Notes: a model not told the origin generated them from the letters alone. Positions 28,338-37,082 are shown, counted from the first letter of the stretch. The stretch is 64,000 nt of DNA from Gammaproteobacteria bacterium (GCA_003164785.1 PLUE01000022.1:237860-301859); one strand, 5' to 3'. Translations and numbers: made by a program.

Positions 28338-28525
28338 TGTCGTTCCCTCGTGAAATCCTGCGCCAGAACGGCGGGAGATTCGCAATGAATCATTCGCTAA
28401 CCAATAAGCTTACGCGTTTTGGCCCCGCGCCGATATAGAACCCGGGGGGCGCAGCCGACATGACGAGGCTTGTAAAATTTAGCCGTCGGCAGCGCGGATC
28501 CTCCCACCCGACGCCGCCAACGATG

Positions 28526-29857
28526 CTACAGCGCCGCGCGCAGCTCCTCGCGACGCTTAGCCTTAAGCACGGCGCCGTAGACCAATCCGGCGATGAGCCA
28601 CGCTCCACCCACCTCGACGGCCAGAGCGCTCATGCCCGAGAACACCGCAAGCACCACGACGATCCCACAGATCGGCGCCGCCCAGTGCGCGGCCCACGCA
28701 CGCGAACGCAATTTCACGCCGAAACGCGCCAGCACCGACACGTGGAGGAAGAGGAACCCGCTCAAAGCGCCGAAATTCACGATGGACGCGAGGTCGTCGA
28801 GCCTCTTTTTCATGAACAAGGCAACTGCCAGCGAGATCGCCGCCGTCACCAGCATGCCCATGTAAGGCGTGTGGTAGCGGGGATGGATTCGCGCCAGGAC
28901 GGCGGGCAGCTGCCGGTCCCGGCCCATCGCATAGACCACCCGCGCCACACCCACCTGCATCGGCAAGGCATTCGACAGGCCGACGATGGTGGCGTAGGCC
29001 CACGCCAGCAGCGCCGCCGTCCAGGGACCGGTGGCCGCGTCGGCCAGTTCGTAGATCGCCGCCGAAGGGTCCTTTAAAGCAATCCCCGGCAGCATATTTC
29101 CCAGTATCCAGGTCAGGCCGACGAAGAACACCGCGGACAGCATCAGCACCGCGATGATGGCACGACCGACGACCCGCCGATCGCCCCCCTCCACTTCCTC
29201 GGCCAACGTCGACACCGCATCGAACCCGAGGAACGACATGATGCAAATGGAGGTCGCGCTGAAAATCTTGGCCGAATCGAACGCGGCGGGATTCCACACG
29301 GGCTTTAGCGTCAGGCCGCCGTTGCCGAAGCCCGCGTACAGCGCGATCACGCACAGCACGGCGAATGCGACCAGGATGATCACCTGCAGCGCCACGGAGA
29401 TGAAATTCGCCCGCGAGGTGACCGTGATGCCGAACCAATTGATCGCGGTGGTGACCGCCACCAGCAGCACGATCCAAACCCCCCGGTCGATGCCCGGCAG
29501 CAGCGTCTCCAACGCCACCGCCATCAGCACGTAAACGAACGCGGGAATCAGCAGATAGTCGAGCAGGATCATCCAACCCGCGACGAACCCGGCATAGGGT
29601 CCGAGCGAGTGGCGTGCAAACCCATAGACGGAGCCCGCGGTGGGCAGCGCTTCGGTCATGGTCGCGTAGCTGCGGGCCGTGAAATACATGCAGACGGCGC
29701 CCAGCAGATACGCGAGCACGATCAGCCCATTCGACTCGTTCCACACGAATCCGAGCGTGCTCAACGGCGCGAACGGCGCGATGTACGCAAGACCGTAGAG
29801 GATCAAGTCCCAATACGTGAGCGAGCGCCTCAGCCCGACGCTGGTCTCAGTGATCAT
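28526..29857 (-). CDS. APC superfamily amine/amino-acid permease
   Basis: The 443-residue protein has about 12 membrane segments. The APC opening (LTYWDLILYGLAYIAPFAPL), the conserved SVYGFARHSLGPYAGFVAGW stretch and the SFLGFDAVSTLAEEVEGGDR block are present. Relatives include putrescine and other amine or amino-acid importers. It starts directly after the stop of the second cytochrome gene and is last in the mau operon. Uptake of the amine substrate, or of a product such as the aldehyde-derived acid or an amino acid, is inferred from this position only. Confidence 0.88.
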   Translation of the reverse strand: MITETSVGLRRSLTYWDLILYGLAYIAPFAPLSTLGFVWNESNGLIVLAYLLGAVCMYFTARSYATMTEALPTAGSVYGFARHSLGPYAGFVAGWMILLDYLLIPAFVYVLMAVALETLLPGIDRGVWIVLLVAVTTAINWFGITVTSRANFISVALQVIILVAFAVLCVIALYAGFGNGGLTLKPVWNPAAFDSAKIFSATSICIMSFLGFDAVSTLAEEVEGGDRRVVGRAIIAVLMLSAVFFVGLTWILGNMLPGIALKDPSAAIYELADAATGPWTAALLAWAYATIVGLSNALPMQVGVARVVYAMGRDRQLPAVLARIHPRYHTPYMGMLVTAAISLAVALFMKKRLDDLASIVNFGALSGFLFLHVSVLARFGVKLRSRAWAAHWAAPICGIVVVLAVFSGMSALAVEVGGAWLIAGLVYGAVLKAKRREELRAAL

Positions 29858-30319
29858 TCATTTGCCGGAAACACCCGATTCGTCGGCTTTCTTCAGCAAC
29901 GCAGCGCGCATCGGCGACGCCTCGAGGCGCAGCGGCTGGGTGCGCAATCTTCCGATCTCCTCGGCCGAGAACGGTTCGAAGTCGGCGGGCAGGTGCTCCT
30001 TGTCGAAGCGCCAGAACATCCAGTTCATCAGGTCGGCCAGGTCGGCGTTGCCGAGAGGCGACGTCGCCACGCCGGGCACGCGCCCCAGATAATCCCGTCC
30101 GCCGGGCACATTGAGGAATTTGGATACCGTGCCGGCGATGCTCGGTGCGGTCCCGTCGGAGCCCGCGCCGTCCGGCCGATGACATCCCTGGCAGTTGAGC
30201 GTCCAGTTCTGCCACGCGCGTTGCGGATTGAGGACATAGGCCGGTGCGTCCGGCGGCGATTGAGCGGCGGCGGACGTGAACGCCGCGATCAGGACCGCTC
30301 CGAGGACCGGCCGGCTCAT
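29858..30319 (-). CDS. Periplasmic c-type cytochrome (monoheme) of the amine dehydrogenase operon
   Basis: The 153-residue protein has a signal peptide (MSRPVLGAVLIAAFTSAAAQ) and one heme c motif, CQGCH. A likely distal Met is among those in DLMNWMFW. It resembles small periplasmic class I-like cytochromes. Its start overlaps the upstream cytochrome stop as ATGA, and the permease ATG follows its own stop immediately. An electron-acceptor role for the quinoprotein amine dehydrogenase is inferred from position. Confidence 0.85.
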   Translation of the reverse strand: MSRPVLGAVLIAAFTSAAAQSPPDAPAYVLNPQRAWQNWTLNCQGCHRPDGAGSDGTAPSIAGTVSKFLNVPGGRDYLGRVPGVATSPLGNADLADLMNWMFWRFDKEHLPADFEPFSAEEIGRLRTQPLRLEASPMRAALLKKADESGVSGK

Positions 30320-30813
30320 GAATCGGGATATGGCGGACGCAACGCCCGGGTCGCCTGGGGCGATCGGTCGGAGTGGCGGGCACGGGCGGCGATGACGTCC
30401 TCCGCGGTCAGCGCCGGCGCCGCGGGATTCTTGCCGCGCCCGCTCGCCAGATAGGTGAGCACGGCCGCGATCTCCGCGTCGCTGAGTCCGGACTGCGCAG
30501 GCATCACCCCGAGGTAGCTCACTCCCCCGATCTTCAGATTCCCCATCAGGCCGGTGGTCACCACCATGGCCAGGTAATCCCGGCCGTCGGCCGTCTTCGC
30601 AAACTCGCCGATCTGGTCGTGCAACGAGGGGAAGGCGCCGGGAATGCCCGCCGCCTCCGGCCCATGGCATACCGCGCACCGCGTTGAAAACACCGTTGCC
30701 CCGACGTCGTCGGCGGCTGCCGGGACGGTCCATGCGGCACCGAGCGACCCCGAGGCGCACCACGCCGCCACCGCGAGCCGCGACGATGTCCTATTTCTGC
30801 TCAATCGCGACAC
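30316..30813 (-). CDS. Periplasmic class I c-type cytochrome (monoheme)
   Basis: The roughly 165-residue protein has a signal peptide ending near AAWTVPAAA and the heme motif CAVCH within VFSTRCAVCHGPEAAGIPGA. The downstream SYLGVMPAQSGLSDAEIAAV segment, with Met in the MPAQ position, gives the usual distal ligand of class I cytochromes c. The N-terminus overlaps the mauA stop by about 23 bases; GTG 30813 or TTG 30804 may be the start. It probably takes electrons from the TTQ enzyme in place of amicyanin, whose gene is absent here. Confidence 0.88.
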   Translation of the reverse strand: MSRLSRNRTSSRLAVAAWCASGSLGAAWTVPAAADDVGATVFSTRCAVCHGPEAAGIPGAFPSLHDQIGEFAKTADGRDYLAMVVTTGLMGNLKIGGVSYLGVMPAQSGLSDAEIAAVLTYLASGRGKNPAAPALTAEDVIAARARHSDRSPQATRALRPPYPDS

Positions 30814-31363
30814 CCAGAATGATGGCGGTGGAGCACGTGTACGACTGGCTCTTGGTGCCGAAACACCACGTCACTTCGTTGTTGTTCTGCGGACGCACCA
30901 CCGGCCGATCGCCCTGGTTGTTCTGACAGGCGCACCGGCCCCAGGCGACGCCGCCGCAGCAATCGTTGTACGAGATGATGTAGTTGCGCATGTCCGCGGG
31001 ATTGCGGCAGGTGCCGATCCAGGTGATCGGTGACATCTCGGTGCCCGGAGGGCAGGAGTTGACACTGCCGCCGTAACACGCGCACAGCGACCCGTCGATG
31101 GCGCAATACCGCCAGTAATCGCACTTGGTCGGGTCGCCCGGATCTTGCGGATTCCCGGTCGATTGCGGCGCGCCGAGGCCTGAGTTTGGCCCGGTCGGCG
31201 GACTGCCGCCCTCGTCGGCGCCCCGCGCCACGGGCAACAACGGCAGCGAAGCCGCCCCGGCCAGAAAGCCCCCGAGGACGGTGAACAGGCTGCGCCGCGA
31301 CGTTCGGCTCGCGAAACCGCGCAGGGCTTTTTCCGCTAAATGATCGAATTGACCCACATTCAT
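30791..31363 (-). CDS. mauA: Amine dehydrogenase small (light) subunit, TTQ cofactor-bearing
   Basis: The 190-residue precursor carries the tryptophan tryptophylquinone cofactor built from two tryptophans, here Trp115 (SPITWIGTC) and Trp166 (NEVTWCFG). All 12 disulfide cysteines of the family are present (81, 87, 94, 96, 104, 119, 135, 136, 144, 146, 167, 177), with the blocks CDYWRYCAIDG and SYNDCCGG. The leader has a twin-arginine-like SRRSLFTVLGG, matching the unusual long MauA leader. The start overlaps the mauD stop as ATGA. Methylamine dehydrogenase and aromatic amine dehydrogenase light chains are alike, so the substrate is not settled. Confidence 0.95.
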   Translation of the reverse strand: MNVGQFDHLAEKALRGFASRTSRRSLFTVLGGFLAGAASLPLLPVARGADEGGSPPTGPNSGLGAPQSTGNPQDPGDPTKCDYWRYCAIDGSLCACYGGSVNSCPPGTEMSPITWIGTCRNPADMRNYIISYNDCCGGVAWGRCACQNNQGDRPVVRPQNNNEVTWCFGTKSQSYTCSTAIILGVAIEQK

Positions 31364-31974
31364 TCTCCCGAAGAGGCACGCCGCGGCCCAACCTGGCCGA
31401 GGAATTGCTGGATGCTGCTGACGCCGGTTTCTTTGGCGACGAATAAACTTTCCAAGTGTTCACGCGTGTTGACGAGCCCCGTCGACGCGAGCTTACCCGC
31501 TTCGTCGATCAACACTGCATAGGGAAGCTTGGCCACGCCGTAACTGCGCCCCAGCTGCTCGGACACCACGTAGGGAAATTTCCCCAGGTTTTTCTGTTTG
31601 ACGAATTCCGCATGCTTGTCGAACTCGCCGTCGCTCGCCAGGATGATGTCCAGCCATCCGCGTTCCGCGCCCTGCGCCGAACGCACGGCCGGCAGCAATG
31701 CGTCGCACACCGTGCAGTCCGGCGATATGAACAGCAGCAGCTGACTGCGGCCGCCGCGCAGCCCGCCGATTTGCACCGATGAGCCGTCCAACCCCGGAAG
31801 AACCATCTGCGGCGTCAGATCGCCGAGTTTCAGCGGCTGCCGCAGCGACAACGCGCCGGCCGGGGCGATGCGCTGATGCAAAACGCCGATTTGCCGCGCC
31901 AAGGCGATGCAGATGACGCCCAGCACCAGAAGGCCCACCCAAAGAGCGATTTGCGACGCGATCAGGAAACTCAT
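31360..31974 (-). CDS. mauD: Methylamine utilization protein MauD (thioredoxin-like)
   Basis: The 204-residue protein has one N-terminal membrane segment (IASQIALWVGLLVLGVICIA) and a periplasmic thioredoxin-fold domain. The redox motif CTVC lies in LLLFISPDCTVCDALLPAV, and the cis-Pro strand is KLPYAVLIDEAGK. In known mau systems MauD is needed with MauE to form the six disulfides and stabilise the light subunit. It overlaps mauE upstream and mauA downstream by four bases each. Confidence 0.94.
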   Translation of the reverse strand: MSFLIASQIALWVGLLVLGVICIALARQIGVLHQRIAPAGALSLRQPLKLGDLTPQMVLPGLDGSSVQIGGLRGGRSQLLLFISPDCTVCDALLPAVRSAQGAERGWLDIILASDGEFDKHAEFVKQKNLGKFPYVVSEQLGRSYGVAKLPYAVLIDEAGKLASTGLVNTREHLESLFVAKETGVSSIQQFLGQVGPRRASSGE

Positions 31975-32531
31975 GACACTTCTCCGCTGCGCATTGGGGC
32001 CAAGGCCATCACTTGATCCAATGCGCCGTATAAGGCCAGCAGCGCGCAGGCCGCCAGCAGTTGAGACCCTTGCACCGGCACTGCGCCGCGCGCCGATGCC
32101 GCCACCAGAATCGCCAGACCCAGCAGCACGGCGTTTCTTCCGATCTGAAACGCCCCCAGCGGCCGGTGATTGGCTCCGGCACCGGAGCCGAAACTGCAGC
32201 CGCAGTCGACCTCGCGCCGGCCTTGCAGGACCGCGCGCAGGATGAAGACGAGATAGGCGGCCCAGATCGCCGCGGCCAACGACGCCCCGATCATGCGCAG
32301 GTGCGCGCCGGGCAACAGGAGCAGCACGCCGGCAACGGCCTCGCCGAGCGCCGCGGCGGCCAATGCCGCCGTCGCGACGTGATGCGGCAATCCGGCGAAT
32401 TCCCGCACCACGTTGCGCGAGTAGGACCATTTGACGACCTTGTGGCCGGCCGACACCGCCAGCAATACCGCGACAAAGGCCGCGAGCTGCGCCGCCAGCA
32501 CTCCGGCCGTCCCGCCGCTGAGCGAGCCCAT
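31971..32531 (-). CDS. mauE: Methylamine utilization protein MauE (membrane)
   Basis: The 186-residue DoxX-like membrane protein has about four to five hydrophobic segments and the family block SAGHKVVKWSYSRNVVREFA. The cysteine pair in REVDCGCSFG is probably redox active with MauD. It is required for processing, transport or maturation of the light subunit in studied strains. The ATG at 32531 lies three bases after the mauB stop, and the 3' end overlaps mauD, consistent with a tightly coupled operon. Confidence 0.93.
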   Translation of the reverse strand: MGSLSGGTAGVLAAQLAAFVAVLLAVSAGHKVVKWSYSRNVVREFAGLPHHVATAALAAAALGEAVAGVLLLLPGAHLRMIGASLAAAIWAAYLVFILRAVLQGRREVDCGCSFGSGAGANHRPLGAFQIGRNAVLLGLAILVAASARGAVPVQGSQLLAACALLALYGALDQVMALAPMRSGEVS

Positions 32532-32533
32532 GG

Positions 32534-33685
32534 TCAGCGCACCGGCTCGATCAGCATGCGACTTCGAAACCCGGGCAGCTCCAGGCTGCGCACCAGGCTG
32601 CCGCCCTGGGGCTCGTACACGTCGAGCCGCTCGCCGGCCTGGACCAACATCAAGGGTTCCGGTCCGTGCGACAAGGAAATCGACGATCCCGGGCGCACCA
32701 GCCGCATGCGCTTGACCCGCGTCTTGGTGGCCGGGTTGAACACCCAGACCTCGTCGGCCGGATCCTTGTGCGTACCTTCGTGCGCATCCGCCTGCATCAG
32801 CACGTACAGCAGCTTCTGCTCGTCGCTGGCGATCAGCTGCCAGCCGCTCGGCCGCCAATGCGCCGCAGCATCCGCGCCCGACACCAGCGGCCAATCCGGC
32901 AGCACCTTGACGTCGTCGCCCTGCATGTCGATGGGCTGCACGCGCCCCTTCAGGCTCGGAAAATAGCGCACGCCGCCCAGGGTGGCCGACCCGGTGAACA
33001 AGGGGTCGGTGTCCAGGGGATTGAAGGCCTTCGTTTCGCTGCGACCCGCGACCGCGCCATTGGCATCGAGTTTGATGCTCAGCAACGTGCCGCTCGAGCA
33101 CAAGGTCGAGAAGCCGCGTGCGCCGGTGGGGTAGACCAGCGAACAGCCCGGGATCTCGATCTCCCCCAAGGGCTTGCGGTTCACGAGGTCGACGACGGTC
33201 ACCGAGGAAGCCGGCGTGAAGTTGAAGATCAATGCCATGCGCTGATCGTCGGTGAAGGCGACCAGCCCCTCCATCGCCGTGATGAGCGCGCGCTTCGTTC
33301 CCGGAAGCACGATCTCCCCCACCGCGTTCAGCGTCTGCTTGTCGTAGATGGTGATGAAGTCGGTGCGCACGCCGCGCGAACCGCGCGACCACACCGTGTC
33401 GGCCACGTAGATCTCCGGACGTTTGTCGGACACCAACAACGTCGCCGAGTCGTGCGCCTGCAGCTGGCCCTTGACCTCGCGGCTGTCGCTGCCGACGTTG
33501 CGCAGTTCGATCCGGTCGCCGGAGTAATTGAGGAAACTCCACGTCGTCGGATAATGCGCCGGCAAGGTTTCGACTTTCGGGATCGTTTCCGCCGGCAACG
33601 GCTTCGGAAAGTCGACTGCGCCCGCGAATGCGGCCGCCACGCACGAGCCCACGCCCAAGGTTGCCCGTAACACTGTCATTCTCAT
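32534..33685 (-). CDS. mauB: Amine dehydrogenase large (heavy) subunit
   Basis: The 383-residue protein has a signal peptide (VLRATLGVGSCVAAAFAGA) followed by a seven-bladed beta-propeller. Family blocks include YVADTVWSRGSRGVRTDFIT, FNFTPASSVTVVDLVNRK, and the C-terminal DEVWVFNPATKTRVKRMRL. It forms the heterotetramer with the TTQ light chain in the periplasm. I chose ATG 33685 because GAGAGG precedes it; a second ATG lies two codons in. It is the first structural gene; no mauF precedes it. MADH and AADH heavy chains are not reliably separated by eye. Confidence 0.93.
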   Translation of the reverse strand: MRMTVLRATLGVGSCVAAAFAGAVDFPKPLPAETIPKVETLPAHYPTTWSFLNYSGDRIELRNVGSDSREVKGQLQAHDSATLLVSDKRPEIYVADTVWSRGSRGVRTDFITIYDKQTLNAVGEIVLPGTKRALITAMEGLVAFTDDQRMALIFNFTPASSVTVVDLVNRKPLGEIEIPGCSLVYPTGARGFSTLCSSGTLLSIKLDANGAVAGRSETKAFNPLDTDPLFTGSATLGGVRYFPSLKGRVQPIDMQGDDVKVLPDWPLVSGADAAAHWRPSGWQLIASDEQKLLYVLMQADAHEGTHKDPADEVWVFNPATKTRVKRMRLVRPGSSISLSHGPEPLMLVQAGERLDVYEPQGGSLVRSLELPGFRSRMLIEPVR

Positions 33686-33985
33686 TTCGTTAGGCCTCTC
33701 TTCGCATTCATGATGTCTGGTTGAGCACGGAAAAGCGCGCACCGCTGATGGCGTAGGCGACGATGACGTCGCGAATCGAAATGGCCTGGCAGGGGCTCAA
33801 ACTGGGCTCTCCCGGCGGCCGGCGCGTGATGGCGCGGCTCGTGTCGTAGATACGCGCGATGCCCGACCTTCGTAACCCCAATTATTCGACTCCCGTTTTT
33901 TGCGCCCGTCATCGCGCTTTTGCCGGAGTGTACGTGAACGGCCGCTAGCTGAATACTCCGGCGCGGCAACAGGTATATTCCACGA
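33686..33985. other. Divergent intergenic region between mauB and the TauE-type gene
   Basis: No convincing gene is seen. It contains an inverted repeat, GCCGGAGT at 33922-33929 and ACTCCGGC at 33955-33962, with 25 bases between. TATATT at 33974-33979 lies just ahead of the rightward gene. A regulator-binding role for the repeat is possible but unsupported by any adjacent regulator gene. Confidence 0.45.
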
Positions 33986-34870
33986 ATGAACGTCGCCCAA
34001 ACACTTTTCTACCTTGCCTTGGGTCTGGCCGGACTCGCCTTCGTGTTCGCCGGGGTCCGAGCCGCCCGCCGCAGCCACGCACTGCGCTGGCCCACACCGA
34101 TCGAGAATCTCATCGGATTCACGGTGGCCTTCTTCGACACCTTGGGCATCGGCTCGTTTGCCCCCACGACCGCAATCCTGAAACTGCGTCGCATGGTCCC
34201 CGACGAGCTGATTCCAGGGACGCTCAACGTGGGCCTCACGCCGGCCGCGCTCACGGAAGCGTTGATTTTCGTGACCGCCATCATCGTCGATCCGGTATTG
34301 CTCGTCACCGTCGTGGTGAGCGCCGCGGCCGGCGCGTGGCTCGGCGCCGGTGTGGTCGCGCGCCTGCCGCGCCGCGCGATCCAGATCACCATGGGCTTCG
34401 CCTTGGCTGTAGCCGGGTGCGTCTTTACCGCGGTCAATCTCGGCGCGTTGCCGGGCGGCGGCGTCGCCATGAGCCTCGGCGGCTGGAAATTCGGGCTGGC
34501 GGTCGGCATCAACTTCGTCCTCGGAGCCCTGATGAGCGCCGGCATCGGACTGTACGCACCGTGCATGATCACTCTGGCACTGCTCGGCATGCATCCATTG
34601 GCAGCGTTCCCCATCATGATGGGCGCCTGCGCGCTGTTGCAGCCGGTCGCCAGTTTGCGTTTCTTTCAAACGGGCGCGTTCGCCTGGGGCCCCTCTCTCG
34701 GGCTCGCCTTCGGCGGCATCGCCGGCGTGTTCGTCGCGGCGTTCATCGTCAAGTCGCTGCCGCTCGTGGCGCTGCGCTGGCTCGTGATCGTGGTGATCGC
34801 GTACGCGGCCTTCGCCATGCTGCGTTCCGCCACGCGCGACGGTGCACCGACGCTGCCACGGTCCGAGTGA
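33986..34870 (+). CDS. TauE/SafE family membrane transporter
   Basis: The 294-residue integral membrane protein has about eight hydrophobic segments arranged as two repeated halves. The family signatures are FTVAFFDTLGIGSFAPTTAI in the first half and FVLGALMSAGIGLYAPCMIT in the second. Characterised members export sulfite, sulfoacetate or related organosulfur anions, but the substrate cannot be read from sequence. It is divergent from mauB and followed after seven bases by an acetyltransferase gene. Confidence 0.9.
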   Translation: MNVAQTLFYLALGLAGLAFVFAGVRAARRSHALRWPTPIENLIGFTVAFFDTLGIGSFAPTTAILKLRRMVPDELIPGTLNVGLTPAALTEALIFVTAIIVDPVLLVTVVVSAAAGAWLGAGVVARLPRRAIQITMGFALAVAGCVFTAVNLGALPGGGVAMSLGGWKFGLAVGINFVLGALMSAGIGLYAPCMITLALLGMHPLAAFPIMMGACALLQPVASLRFFQTGAFAWGPSLGLAFGGIAGVFVAAFIVKSLPLVALRWLVIVVIAYAAFAMLRSATRDGAPTLPRSE

Positions 34871-34877
34871 GACTCTC

Positions 34878-35414
34878 ATGGCGGTGTCCCTGCGCAAGGC
34901 CACGCTCGCGGACATCCCGGCCCTGAGCGCATTGATCGCAAGGTCGGCGCGGGGATTGAGCTCCGAGGACTATCGGCCGGCCCAGGTCGAGGGCGCGCTG
35001 CGCGGCGCCTTCGGCGTCGATTCCCAGTTGCTGCACGATGAAACCTATTTCGTGGCCGAAGAGAACGGCGACATGGTGGGCTGCGGCGGATGGAGTTTCC
35101 GCTCGACGCTGTTCGGCGGGGATGCCCGGGCGGAGCGCGATGCGTCGCTGCTCGAGCCGCTCACCCAATCGGCCAAGATACGGGCTTTTTTCGTCGATCC
35201 GGCTCATGCCCGCCGCGGCATCGGCACCCTGCTTCTCGAGCGCTGCGAGCAGGAGGCCAGGGCCCACGGCTTCTCGCGGGTGGAACTGATGGCGACGCTT
35301 CCCGGCGTGAAGCTCTATGCCGCTCGCGGCTATGTCGGCGCGGAGCAGGTGCGGTACGACGTCGGGTCGGGCGAAAGCATCGAGTTCCTTCCAATGTACA
35401 AGCGGCTGGCCTAG
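34878..35414 (+). CDS. GNAT family N-acetyltransferase
   Basis: The 178-residue protein has the GNAT fold. The acetyl-CoA-binding motif A is FFVDPAHARRGIGTLLLERC (R-x-x-G-I-G), followed by the motif B strand VKLYAARGYVG. The N-terminal part RKATLADIPALSALIARSAR is typical. The acceptor is unknown. ATG 34878 starts the recognisable fold; a longer frame lies inside the upstream transporter. The stop overlaps the convergent DUF1415 gene stop by a few bases. Confidence 0.9.
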   Translation: MAVSLRKATLADIPALSALIARSARGLSSEDYRPAQVEGALRGAFGVDSQLLHDETYFVAEENGDMVGCGGWSFRSTLFGGDARAERDASLLEPLTQSAKIRAFFVDPAHARRGIGTLLLERCEQEARAHGFSRVELMATLPGVKLYAARGYVGAEQVRYDVGSGESIEFLPMYKRLA

Positions 35415-35947
35415 TCGTTCCACAGGGCGGCCCAACCCGCCTCGCCCAACTCGCGCAATCGCTCGATATTGTTCTCGTAGATCGAATCCGGATTCGGATA
35501 CTGCGCCAGCACGCGTTCGATGCTCGCCTCGCGCAGCAGATGCAGCGTGGGATACGGGGACCGGTTGGTATGATTCTCGATGTCCTCCGGCCGCGTGCCG
35601 GTGAACTGGTACTGGGGATGAAAGCTTGCCACCTGGATCTCGCCCTCGAGGTCGAGATCGACCACCGCGTCATCGCAGATCTGCAGGAAGTCGTTGAATT
35701 CGATGAAATCGTTGAGCACCCAGGGATGAATCAACAGCGTGGTCTCGACCTGCCCGGGCTGCGCACGGTGCAGATGCGCGAGTTCCGTCCGCAGATCCTC
35801 CAGCAACCCCGCCGCGCTGCGCTGACCGCTCACTTGAAAGCGAATCCGGTCGGCACGGTAGACGCTTTCCGCAAAAGGACACAGACCGAGCCCGATGACC
35901 GCCCTTTCCACCCAGCGGCGCGTCTCGAGAATGATGTCGTCGGTCAT
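35411..35947 (-). CDS. DUF1415 family protein
   Basis: This 178-residue protein belongs to a conserved family of unknown function. The recognisable blocks are ETRRWVERAVIGLGLCPFAE, TTLLIHPWVLNDFIEFNDFL, and QVASFHPQYQFTGTRPEDIE, followed by NRSPYPTLHLLREAS. No catalytic role is established. It is convergent with the GNAT gene and about 90 bases from the divergent isocitrate dehydrogenase gene. Confidence 0.88.
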   Translation of the reverse strand: MTDDIILETRRWVERAVIGLGLCPFAESVYRADRIRFQVSGQRSAAGLLEDLRTELAHLHRAQPGQVETTLLIHPWVLNDFIEFNDFLQICDDAVVDLDLEGEIQVASFHPQYQFTGTRPEDIENHTNRSPYPTLHLLREASIERVLAQYPNPDSIYENNIERLRELGEAGWAALWND

Positions 35948-36038
35948 GGGCGCAAATCCTGTGTGGTCGTCGGCAGTCTAATCGCCTTGAGTTCTAGTAT
36001 CCTAACGGACCGCTCAATCACCGTGAGATGCAAAGACG

Positions 36039-37070
36039 ATGCTACCAACGATTCCCGCCACGCTGATCCCCGGAGATGGGATCGGACCCGAGATTGTCGA
36101 TGCCACCCTCGCCGCCCTGGATGCGCTGGGTGCGCCGTTTCAATGGGATCGTCAGGTCGCGGGCCTCGAAGGCGTCAAACTCGCGGGAGACCCCCTGCCG
36201 CGCGCTGCGATCGACAGCATCCGACGTACTCGACTGGCTCTTAAAGGACCGTTGGAGACACCGTCGGGCGGCGGATATCGCTCGTCCAACGTCCGTCTGC
36301 GCGAAGAATTCAAGCTGTACGCCAATTTGCGGCCGGCCCGCACCCTCATCCCGGGCGGCCGCTACGACAACATCGACCTGGTGGTGGTGCGCGAAAATCT
36401 CGAGGGCCTGTATATCGGCCACGAGCATTACATCGAGATCGACGACGACCCTCACGCCGTCGCCATGGCCACCGGCATCAACACCCGCCAGGGAAGCCGC
36501 CGAATCCTGGAGTTCGCCTTCGCGCACGCGGTCGCCACGGGCCGCAAGAAGGTCGCGATCGTGCACAAAGCCAACATCATGAAGGCGCTCACCGGCATTT
36601 TCCTGGAAACCGGCCTGGAACTGTACGAGCGCAAGTACAAGGGTCAATTCGTGCTGGAGACCGTCATCATCGACGCGTGCGCCATGAAACTGGTGCTGAA
36701 CCCCTGGCAATTCGACACGTTGGTCACCACCAACCTGTTCGGAGACATCTTGTCGGACCTGGTCGCCGGACTGGTGGGCGGCTTAGGGATGACCCCGGGC
36801 GCCAATATCGGCGCGGACGCGGCCATTTTCGAGGCCGTGCACGGCTCCGCTCCGGACATCGCCGGAAAAGGGATCGCCAATCCGACGGCCATCCTGCTGG
36901 CATCCGCCATGATGCTGGAGCACTGCAAGCTGCCGGATCTGGCGCTGCGATTGCGCACCGCACTCGACGAGACGCTGAACATCGACAAGGCACGGACCGG
37001 CGACCTGGGCGGCCACACGAGCACCGCCGATTTCACGCGGGCGTTGGTCAAGCGCATCAGCAATGGCTGA
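36039..37070 (+). CDS. Isocitrate/isopropylmalate dehydrogenase family, likely NAD-dependent isocitrate dehydrogenase
   Basis: The 343-residue beta-decarboxylating dehydrogenase matches the short NAD-IDH type rather than the long E. coli Icd. The N-terminal block is PATLIPGDGIGPEIVDATL. The substrate-binding loop GPLETPSGGGYRSSNVRLRE is followed by the arginine set in YANLRPARTLIPGG. The metal-binding aspartates fall in TTNLFGDILSDLVAGLVGGLG, and the cofactor loop in AVHGSAPDIAGKGIANP. It would make 2-oxoglutarate in the TCA cycle. An ABC transporter gene follows 12 bases after its stop. Confidence 0.87.
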   Translation: MLPTIPATLIPGDGIGPEIVDATLAALDALGAPFQWDRQVAGLEGVKLAGDPLPRAAIDSIRRTRLALKGPLETPSGGGYRSSNVRLREEFKLYANLRPARTLIPGGRYDNIDLVVVRENLEGLYIGHEHYIEIDDDPHAVAMATGINTRQGSRRILEFAFAHAVATGRKKVAIVHKANIMKALTGIFLETGLELYERKYKGQFVLETVIIDACAMKLVLNPWQFDTLVTTNLFGDILSDLVAGLVGGLGMTPGANIGADAAIFEAVHGSAPDIAGKGIANPTAILLASAMMLEHCKLPDLALRLRTALDETLNIDKARTGDLGGHTSTADFTRALVKRISNG

Positions 37071-37082
37071 TCGCCAGCGCTC

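Noticed and set aside
28081..28353. Plus-strand frame opposite the Rsb fragments
   Set aside because: No recognisable sequence, whereas the minus strand shows specific STAS and ATPase/phosphatase motifs.
33682..33969. Minus-strand frame upstream of mauB
   Set aside because: No similarity; it overlaps the mauB ribosome site and the probable promoter region, so it is most likely noncoding.
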